Shown here: positions 54,304-60,136 of the stretch, one piece after another
Layout of the letters: each line of letters begins with the position of its first letter
Numbering within the stretch: position 1 is the first letter of the stretch
NCBI GenBank assembly: GCA_030041515.1
Contig: JASHNS010000040.1
Coordinates: forward strand, 1 to 60,136
Direction of reading: 5' to 3'
DNA length: 60,136 nucleotides
DNA from: Acidobacteriaceae bacterium
GTDB lineage: Bacteria; Acidobacteriota; Terriglobia; Terriglobales; Acidobacteriaceae
Notes under the pieces: generated by a model
The model's input: only the letters and a program-made list of their open reading frames with translations
What the model was told of the DNA's origin: nothing
The model's database searches: none
Made by a program: the position numbers and the translations under genes

Positions 54304-54806
54304 GCGCGGCGCGGGCGTTGCCGCTGGTACTGGAGTGCGCCACGGCGGTGGCGGAATCGGAGCTGCCGATCAGCCGGCCTCGGCCGCTGGGCGGACTTGC
54401 GTTCTACCGCCGCCACAGCGAAGCACTGCTGCGGCGCTATCTGGTCACGTCAATGGAAATCGGGCGTGCTCCCTGCGTTCTGGGCAACGTGGTCTTCCGG
54501 GGCCGGATCAGCAGCTACCGGGTGCAGAGCTTCGAGGACCGCATCATCTTTATCTTCGATGTGGAGAAGTGCCTGAAGCGGCTGGACCGCGTCTCCCGGG
54601 AGGTCGTGGCGCATGTGGCGCTGGAGGATTATTCGCCCCAGGAAGCTGCAACGCTGATGAGGGAAAGCGCACGTTCCGTGGCGAGGATCTATTCTGAAGC
54701 ACTGGATCGACTGACGCGTCTTTTTCTCGAAATCGGGCTGATGCGGCCCGATCTGGAAAATCTGTCAAGAGGCGAGCCGGAACTCGAAAGTAATGACGCA
54801 ACATAA
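54300..54806 (+). CDS. Sigma-factor region-4-like protein
   Basis: The protein has 168 residues; GGAGG 7 nt before the ATG. Residues 95-142 ('LDRVSREVVAHVALEDYSPQ', 'AATLMRESARSVARIYSEAL') look like a sigma-70 region 4 helix-turn-helix. The N-terminal 90 residues lack a visible region 2 (no -10 recognition helix) and instead carry a predicted beta segment ('RIIFIFDVEKC'). It could be a divergent ECF factor, an anti-terminator-like protein or an RNA-polymerase adaptor. Followed after 92 bp by a strong terminator. Confidence 0.7.
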   Translation: MSAARALPLVLECATAVAESELPISRPRPLGGLAFYRRHSEALLRRYLVTSMEIGRAPCVLGNVVFRGRISSYRVQSFEDRIIFIFDVEKCLKRLDRVSREVVAHVALEDYSPQEAATLMRESARSVARIYSEALDRLTRLFLEIGLMRPDLENLSRGEPELESNDAT

Positions 54807-54863
54807 CAAAGGGCTTGCACGACAGGAAAGGAAAAGAAATTTGGCAGTCTAATTCTTTGGAAC

Positions 54864-54872
54864 TGGTATTCT
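54864..54872 (+). promoter_or_regulatory. Extended -10 ahead of the giant exported gene
   Basis: TGGTATTCT, with the downstream GAAC shared with 37402-37414. It precedes the terminator at 54898-54926, so a transcript from it would meet the terminator within about 50 nt. A -35 (TTGGCA, 54841) is 20 bp away, too far for a strong one. Confidence 0.35.
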
Positions 54873-54897
54873 GAACTTATAGAGTGAAAAAAGAAAC

Positions 54898-54926
54898 AGG
54901 GACACCAAAACTGGTGTCCCTTTTTT
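54898..54926. terminator. Strong intrinsic terminator, both directions
   Basis: AGGGACACCA / TGGTGTCCCT perfect stem with an AAAC loop, followed by T's (54921-54926), and preceded by AAAAAAG (54887-54893) so that it also reads as stem plus T-run on the minus strand. Ends the zinc-ribbon/sigma-like unit. Confidence 0.92.
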
Positions 54927-54997
54927 CTTGGCTGCGGCCGAGAATCGATCCTGAAAGGCTCCGGACCCCGCCGGAGACAACCCCGGAAGTGAGGCGT

Positions 54998-57900
54998 ATG
55001 CGGAAGACAAACTGCGAAAAGCGGATCTCGGCATGTTCTGGATGGCTGTGCCAGGGGCGCACGCCTGTGACAGCGGCGTGCGTGGCCTTCGCGCTCCTTT
55101 TGGGAGGGCAGTTCGCGGCAGCGCAGGTGCAGACGACGACCGTGCAGGGCACGATCTATCGCGCCGACGGAACTCCGGCCAGCGGGACGGTGCTGGTGAG
55201 CTGGAACGCCTTCACCACGCCGCAGAATCAGGCGGTGGCGGCGGGCAGCGTGAGCGCCAGCATCGGGGCCGACGGTTTCCTGAGCCTGAACCTGACACCC
55301 AATGCCGGGGCGCTGCCGGCAGGAAGCTACTACACGGCCGTCTATCACCTGAGCGACGGCACCGTGTATCCCGAATACTGGGTGGTTCCGGCCTCGGGGA
55401 GCGCAGCTGTGGCAGCGGTGCGCGCGCAGCTTGAGCCGTCCACGGTGGCGGTGACGTCGCCGGTAACATCCTCGTATGTGCAGACGGCGCTGGCCTCGCT
55501 GAGCGCTGCGTACCTGCCGCTGACGGGCGGAACGCTAACCGGGACGCTGAACCTGAACGCGGATCCTTCCGCGGTGAATCAGGCGGCAACCAAGCATTAT
55601 GTGGACCAGTCGGCGGCGCAGCAACTGCCGCTCTCCGGCGGCTCGCTCACAGGCCCGCTGGCGGTTCCCAGCCTTTCGACGAAGGTACTGGAAGGGCGCC
55701 TGTACGCCGACGAGTTCCAGTCTTCGCCGGGCAGCAACAACGGCCTTGCGATGTCCGTGCAGGATTGCACGTCGTTTCCCTATGCCTGCCAGGTGATCGC
55801 GCCGGCGCTGTATGCGCAGACCGAGGCGCAGCCGTGGGGGGGGACATACCAGTGGAATGGCGGGTTTGCGTCGAATGTGGTGAGCGGTCCCTCAGCGGGA
55901 CAACCGGTGGGCTGTGTGAAGGACGAGCGATTTGGCGGCCCGCAATGGATCTGTAACTCGGCCGAGGTGCCGCCGGCATGGGCCAGCAACGGAGCCAACG
56001 GCCCGGTGGTGGGACCGGCATTCACCGAATACAACACGCAGAACACCAATGGGTCGTTTTTCCCGGTGCCTCCCGCGCTGACGCTCAACTCCTACAATTT
56101 TGCGGGGACGGTTTTTCAGAATTCCGGATATCAGGCGCAGCACTACGCGCTCCAGATCTTTCAGGTGAACGATGCGCCGGCCGCAAGCGCTGCGCTGTCG
56201 ATCAATCAGTGGGCGAATGCGGTTGGCGACACGATACCGATCCAGATCGATCATTTTGAGCACGGCGGACTGTCCACGGTGGACAGCGAGGGGCTGGAAA
56301 ACAGATACGCGATGATTGAAGCTCCGGACGTCTACCGCGGGACCCTCAACAGCATCACGAGCGAGCCGAGCGGGCTGGCGAATGTGTGCGGGGGATCCTG
56401 CTATGTGCTGAACACCACGCAGACTCAGGGCTACGCGGGATCGCTGGGCGACGGTCTGGCGCTGATCGATCTGACCCAGGGAGACACGAGCGGCTACATT
56501 TCTTCCATCAACAACGGGCATGTGACGTGCACGGGGTGCGACTGGGATACGAAGTACGGCGACTCGGTGTATACCACGCTGGCTGCCGCCACGGGATCGC
56601 AGAACTCGGTGAATCCGCTCCAGCCGACGACCAATGTGACCATCAGCGTGGCAAATGCCTCCGGGTTCACGGCTCCCGGCACGGTATGCGTGGCCAACAA
56701 CTCCGGGACGTACTGGGAGAACGATCCGCTGACGGCGGTGAACACGGCGAACAACACGCTGACCCTGGGGGTCTTCCGCAGCGTCAAATTCGGGCCCGGC
56801 AGCTACGTCGCGCAGGGAGGCATGGCGTGCATGGGCATCGAGTTCACCGCCGATGAAGTTGGGCCTGGCTATTCGCTGGCGAGCGTGGCGGTGGGAAACA
56901 ATGGTGCGGGCATGACTCCGGGGACTTATCCGCTGACATTCACGGGCGGAGGCGCGACGGGGGGCGGAGCGGCGGGCGAACTTGTGGTCACGTCGAGCAG
57001 CAGCGCCTACGCGTACCTGTCGGCCTACGGAAACGGATACACCTCTGCGCCCGCGATCGCGGCGTCGCCAGGGGGCACCGCGCCGACGTTGACCGCGGTG
57101 CTGTCGTCGACGAGCAGCCAGAATGGGCAGTTGATCGACCCCGAGGTGAATCCGGTCGACGTGATTCGCACCGTCTGGCCCATCGTGTACAACAGCGCGG
57201 GAGGGCAACTGCAGGTCATCACCAGCGACGAGGGGCACGGTCTCCACACGCTGGCCTACAGCGCAATGGGAAGCGGAGGCACGGCCAGCTGCACCCTGAG
57301 CGAAGGCAGCATCTCCAGCTGTACCGCCAGCGGAGGCGCGGGATACAGCAATGCGACAGACAGCGCGAACGGGCTTCTTCTGGATCCTCCGCAACTGGAG
57401 ATCTCCGGCCTGAGCTGCTCCACGTATCCCGTGGTTTACGTCAGCGCCGTGACGGGCGGTGCGCTGGCCGGGGCGGGAATTTCGAATCCGGGATCGGGAT
57501 GCGCCGGCACGCCTACCGTGACGGTGGTCCCGATGAATGCATATGCTGTCTATCCCATGGCGCACGCGATCAATGTGTGGAATCCGGCAACCGGCGCAGT
57601 GGACGGCAGCTCGATCGCTACAGACATCCCGGCCGGGAAGTTCAACGCCGGCGACACCGTGGAACAGCCTCACTATTACCTCGAAGAGTACACGCTGAAT
57701 CGCGACTTTCTGGGGGGGTACCAGCAGGGCAGCTTCTCGACGCCCAATCTGATCTATCTGGGTGGCGCTTCCCTGTACAGCCGCGCGTACGAGACGCTCT
57801 ACAACCAGAATGCGCCGTCCATGTACAGGGGCTATCCGCTGGGAACGGAGACGTGGGTTCCGGGGAATGGCGTTCTGGCGACTCCGGCAGGCCGCTTTTA

Positions 57901-60136
57901 CGCAGGAGCGTGGGGTGTTGGCGAATACTTCCAGGAGCCGTTGTTTGGAGCCACCGGCGCGGGGATGGGCAATGCCGCGAGCGGCGCGATTGTTGTGGGC
58001 TGCACGGTGAATGGAGTGGATGTGTGCACAGGCTGGAATGCCTGGGACGTGCTGCTGAATCACGCGAATCAGCAGAACGTCGGGAGCGGGCAGGACGTGC
58101 TCGAATACAACCCGGCGACGGAGGCGTGGGAGTGGACGAGCGGGGCGAATGGCACGGGCGGATCGGGATCTGCGTGCGCCCTGAATTTCAGTACCGGAGG
58201 CCTGTCAGGGAACTGCGGCGGCGCGAACTGGACTTTCGACGCCTCGGGGGATCTGGCCCTTTCCGGCTCGATGCACGTCCAGGGCGGAGTGACCGGCGCG
58301 ACCATCAATGGCGAAGTCACGGTCGACGGCAAGACCTACACGACCCTGAATGCGGCGTGGGCAGCGGCTGTGAATCAGGCGAACGCCACCGGCGAGGATC
58401 AGACGGTGCGCCTGGGTCCGGGAAGCTTCCCGGTATCGGCCACGCTGGCGGAGCCTGGCAGCGGCGCATGCGTGAACCTGATCGGTTCGGCCGGCGCCAC
58501 CGTGAACGCCGACAGCTCCCAGGTGGCGACAACGCTCACGGTGCCGAGCTCGCTCAACGGCGACCTGATTTCCCTGCTCGGCAGTTCGCAGCAGGCGCAG
58601 GGCTGCACCTTCGGGAACCTCAATATCCTGGCGAGCGGCAACGCGACGCACGCGTTCGAGTTCCAGTGGTTCCGCGGGCTGCTGATCGACAACGTCTCGG
58701 TGAACGACACCAGTTCGGATGGCATCGTGCTGGGCGAGGAGACGACGTCGTCCGGCCATCAGGCGAACTTCCTGCTGCGCAACGTATCGGTCAGCTACTC
58801 GGCGGCGGCGTTCACGCCGGCGAACCGGCCGAACTACGGCATCCACATCGAGAAGACCGCGATCGACAGCGCGCTCGACCACATCCTGGTGCGGAACGCG
58901 CTGACCGCGGCGGTCTACAACGAGGGCACCGGGAATACCGGATATCTGATCCACGGATTCGGCTACCCGTACACGTGCACGACGGCGCCCTGCGTGAACA
59001 ATGCCTCGTCGGGGTCGGCGGCCAATGCCTCGTACGCGACCAGCTACGCCATCTACGACACGGGCGGCGGCGGGACGGAGTGGACCGACACGTACGTGGA
59101 CAGCCCGTCGGTGGCCGGCTTTTATGTGGGGGCCAACGGCGTGTCCATCGAGGGGGGCCACATCCAGTGGCCGGACCTGACCAGCTTTCCCGCGGCCAAC
59201 CTCGCCTACGTCGCCGCCACGGTCACCAATAACCTGCTGATCGCCGACGTCGACTGCCTGGAGATGAACACCAGCGTCAACTGGATCACCTATGCCGGGA
59301 CCGCCGGCGACCCGCCGACCTTCGCCAGCGTTCACCATCTCACCGGCTGCGGCAACTACTACCAGGCGCTCGAGCCGGCGATGGTCACCGGCTTCTCTTC
59401 GGGCGGGGCCAACATCGCCGACGGCAGCAGCGCCGTGCCGCGCGTCTGGTCCTCGCCCATCGCCGCTGCGGCCAGTTACCCGGCCTTTGCCGCGCAGCTG
59501 TATACCGGCTACCAGGGTGACGCCTTCCAGGCGCATTTCTCCGGCCAGAATCCATTCTTCAACATCACCTACCAGGGAACCATTCGCTCCAGCGGCGGTC
59601 TCGCGCTCAGCACCGTCATCAATACCGCTTCGACGCTGACGCTGACCGCGGCCAACAAGAACGTGATTGCCAACGCGGCCGGCGGGGCGCAGGTACTCAC
59701 GCTGCCCAGCTGCTATGCGACGCTGCCCGATCGCGCGTCGCCCACCGGCCTCGAGTTCACCATCGTAAAGTCCGACACGTCGTCGAACACGGTGACCCTG
59801 CAGACGATCAGCTCGCAGCTGATTTACAGCCAGGGAGCGTCCGCACAATCCCTGGTGCTCTCGTCGCCGTCCACACAGACCCTGGTCTGCGGGCCGGACA
59901 ATAACTGGTATGTCGTGGGCACGGCGGCGGCAACCGTCTCGCAGGGCAGCGGCGTCACCTCCTTCAACGGACGCACCGGGGCGGTCGCGCCGGCCACCGG
60001 CGATTACAGCTTCGCCCAGATCGGCGGCCAGGCGACGAACGCGCAGATGCCCGCCACGCTGACGGCTCCCACCACGGGCAACGCGGCCACGGCGACGGCG
60101 CTGGCAGCGACGCCGTCGCAGTGCCCCACTGGGTAT
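54998..60136 (+). CDS. Giant exported protein with tail-fibre repeats and beta-helix (3' end outside window)
   Basis: 1713 codons open to the right edge. ATG after GAGG. Signal peptide 'AACVAFALLLGGQFAAAQ'. Residues about 45-160: beta-sandwich ('TTVQGTIYRADGTPASGTV'). About 172-230: two 'LPLTGGTLTG / LPLSGGSLTG' repeats with 'QAATKHYVDQ' between, as in phage tail fibres. Long Gly/Ser/Thr/Asn-rich centre. About 1108-1450: pectate-lyase-like beta-helix ('YTTLNAAWAAAVNQANATG', 'IDNVSVNDTSSDGIVLG'). At 1653: 'VTSFNGRTGAVAPATGDYS', another tail-fibre motif. Few charged residues. It may be a cell-surface or secreted fibre, adhesin or polysaccharide-binding/cleaving protein; no active-site residues can be named. 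Confidence 0.85.
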   Translation, partial: MRKTNCEKRISACSGWLCQGRTPVTAACVAFALLLGGQFAAAQVQTTTVQGTIYRADGTPASGTVLVSWNAFTTPQNQAVAAGSVSASIGADGFLSLNLTPNAGALPAGSYYTAVYHLSDGTVYPEYWVVPASGSAAVAAVRAQLEPSTVAVTSPVTSSYVQTALASLSAAYLPLTGGTLTGTLNLNADPSAVNQAATKHYVDQSAAQQLPLSGGSLTGPLAVPSLSTKVLEGRLYADEFQSSPGSNNGLAMSVQDCTSFPYACQVIAPALYAQTEAQPWGGTYQWNGGFASNVVSGPSAGQPVGCVKDERFGGPQWICNSAEVPPAWASNGANGPVVGPAFTEYNTQNTNGSFFPVPPALTLNSYNFAGTVFQNSGYQAQHYALQIFQVNDAPAASAALSINQWANAVGDTIPIQIDHFEHGGLSTVDSEGLENRYAMIEAPDVYRGTLNSITSEPSGLANVCGGSCYVLNTTQTQGYAGSLGDGLALIDLTQGDTSGYISSINNGHVTCTGCDWDTKYGDSVYTTLAAATGSQNSVNPLQPTTNVTISVANASGFTAPGTVCVANNSGTYWENDPLTAVNTANNTLTLGVFRSVKFGPGSYVAQGGMACMGIEFTADEVGPGYSLASVAVGNNGAGMTPGTYPLTFTGGGATGGGAAGELVVTSSSSAYAYLSAYGNGYTSAPAIAASPGGTAPTLTAVLSSTSSQNGQLIDPEVNPVDVIRTVWPIVYNSAGGQLQVITSDEGHGLHTLAYSAMGSGGTASCTLSEGSISSCTASGGAGYSNATDSANGLLLDPPQLEISGLSCSTYPVVYVSAVTGGALAGAGISNPGSGCAGTPTVTVVPMNAYAVYPMAHAINVWNPATGAVDGSSIATDIPAGKFNAGDTVEQPHYYLEEYTLNRDFLGGYQQGSFSTPNLIYLGGASLYSRAYETLYNQNAPSMYRGYPLGTETWVPGNGVLATPAGRFYAGAWGVGEYFQEPLFGATGAGMGNAASGAIVVGCTVNGVDVCTGWNAWDVLLNHANQQNVGSGQDVLEYNPATEAWEWTSGANGTGGSGSACALNFSTGGLSGNCGGANWTFDASGDLALSGSMHVQGGVTGATINGEVTVDGKTYTTLNAAWAAAVNQANATGEDQTVRLGPGSFPVSATLAEPGSGACVNLIGSAGATVNADSSQVATTLTVPSSLNGDLISLLGSSQQAQGCTFGNLNILASGNATHAFEFQWFRGLLIDNVSVNDTSSDGIVLGEETTSSGHQANFLLRNVSVSYSAAAFTPANRPNYGIHIEKTAIDSALDHILVRNALTAAVYNEGTGNTGYLIHGFGYPYTCTTAPCVNNASSGSAANASYATSYAIYDTGGGGTEWTDTYVDSPSVAGFYVGANGVSIEGGHIQWPDLTSFPAANLAYVAATVTNNLLIADVDCLEMNTSVNWITYAGTAGDPPTFASVHHLTGCGNYYQALEPAMVTGFSSGGANIADGSSAVPRVWSSPIAAAASYPAFAAQLYTGYQGDAFQAHFSGQNPFFNITYQGTIRSSGGLALSTVINTASTLTLTAANKNVIANAAGGAQVLTLPSCYATLPDRASPTGLEFTIVKSDTSSNTVTLQTISSQLIYSQGASAQSLVLSSPSTQTLVCGPDNNWYVVGTAAATVSQGSGVTSFNGRTGAVAPATGDYSFAQIGGQATNAQMPATLTAPTTGNAATATALAATPSQCPTGY

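Noticed and set aside
55892-58063. 723-codon minus-strand ORF, and overlapping ORFs at 57499-59232 (+) and 58205-59848 (-)
   Set aside because: All are shadows of the giant exported gene, whose own frame has a signal peptide and domain motifs.
54998-60136. Prophage tail region
   Set aside because: Tail-fibre motifs alone; no capsid, portal, terminase, integrase or lysis gene is visible and the protein has a Sec signal peptide.

Overview
The window looks like chromosomal DNA of an Acidobacteriota member, probably class Terriglobia (the Acidobacterium/Terriglobus/Granulicella group). The case rests on gene families, not a database search. It has three very large Oar-like TonB-dependent receptors with an N-terminal carboxypeptidase-regulatory-like domain and no SusD partner. 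It also has CadC-type winged-helix regulators fused to TolB/PD40 propellers, a CRTAC1-type VCBS/ASPIC-UnbV protein, multihaem cytochromes beside TPR proteins, several periplasmic glycoside hydrolases and GC-rich codon use. I see no rRNA, tRNA, CRISPR array, insertion sequence, integrase or plasmid gene.

Layout. 1-2.8 kb: 5' part of an Oar-like receptor (minus strand, runs off the left edge). 3.7-8 kb: respiration/secretion-type cluster of a TPR protein, a di-haem cytochrome and a TPR plus heptahaem cytochrome operon. 8-9.4 kb: membrane-anchored putative regulator. 9.7-13.3 kb: exported GH31 and GH16 enzymes. 13.4-16.8 kb: katG and oxyR, divergent, with an OxyR-like box between them. 16.8-26.6 kb: maltodextrin-type locus (receptor, GH13, GH13) with a divergent CadC/TolB-like regulator. 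26.7-32.6 kb: CRTAC1-like protein and a third receptor, ending in a good intrinsic terminator. 33-36.8 kb: housekeeping trpD, sucC-sucD and ndk. 36.8-40.8 kb: CBS protein, exported amidohydrolase, and a biotin carboxylase/biotin carrier pair with no carboxyltransferase. 41-44.6 kb: tonB-exbB-exbD-exbD and a TPR protein, the likely energy source for the receptors. 44.9-48.1 kb: yajC-secD-secF. 48.4-50.9 kb: thymidine kinase, a mono-haem cytochrome and tgt. 51-53.7 kb: small unknown protein, a Gfo/Idh oxidoreductase whose coding sequence carries a REP-like palindrome, a small unknown protein, and an XRE regulator with what looks like a dead S24-like domain. 54.1-54.8 kb: overlapping zinc-ribbon and sigma-region-4-like genes followed by a strong terminator. 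55-60.1 kb: first 1713 codons of a giant exported protein with phage-tail-fibre-like repeats and a pectate-lyase-like beta-helix, running off the right edge.

The unifying theme is oligotrophic polymer use. TonB-ExbB-ExbD energises the outer-membrane receptors, and exported GH31, GH16 and GH13 enzymes cut glucans. CadC-like one-component regulators probably sense the products. SecDF-YajC supports the heavy export load. The parts I find least explained are the REP-like element inside the Gfo/Idh gene, the zinc-ribbon/sigma-like pair, and the giant tail-fibre-like protein with a terminator between its candidate promoter and its start. Most long ORFs on the opposite strand of real genes are GC-skew shadows and are not listed.
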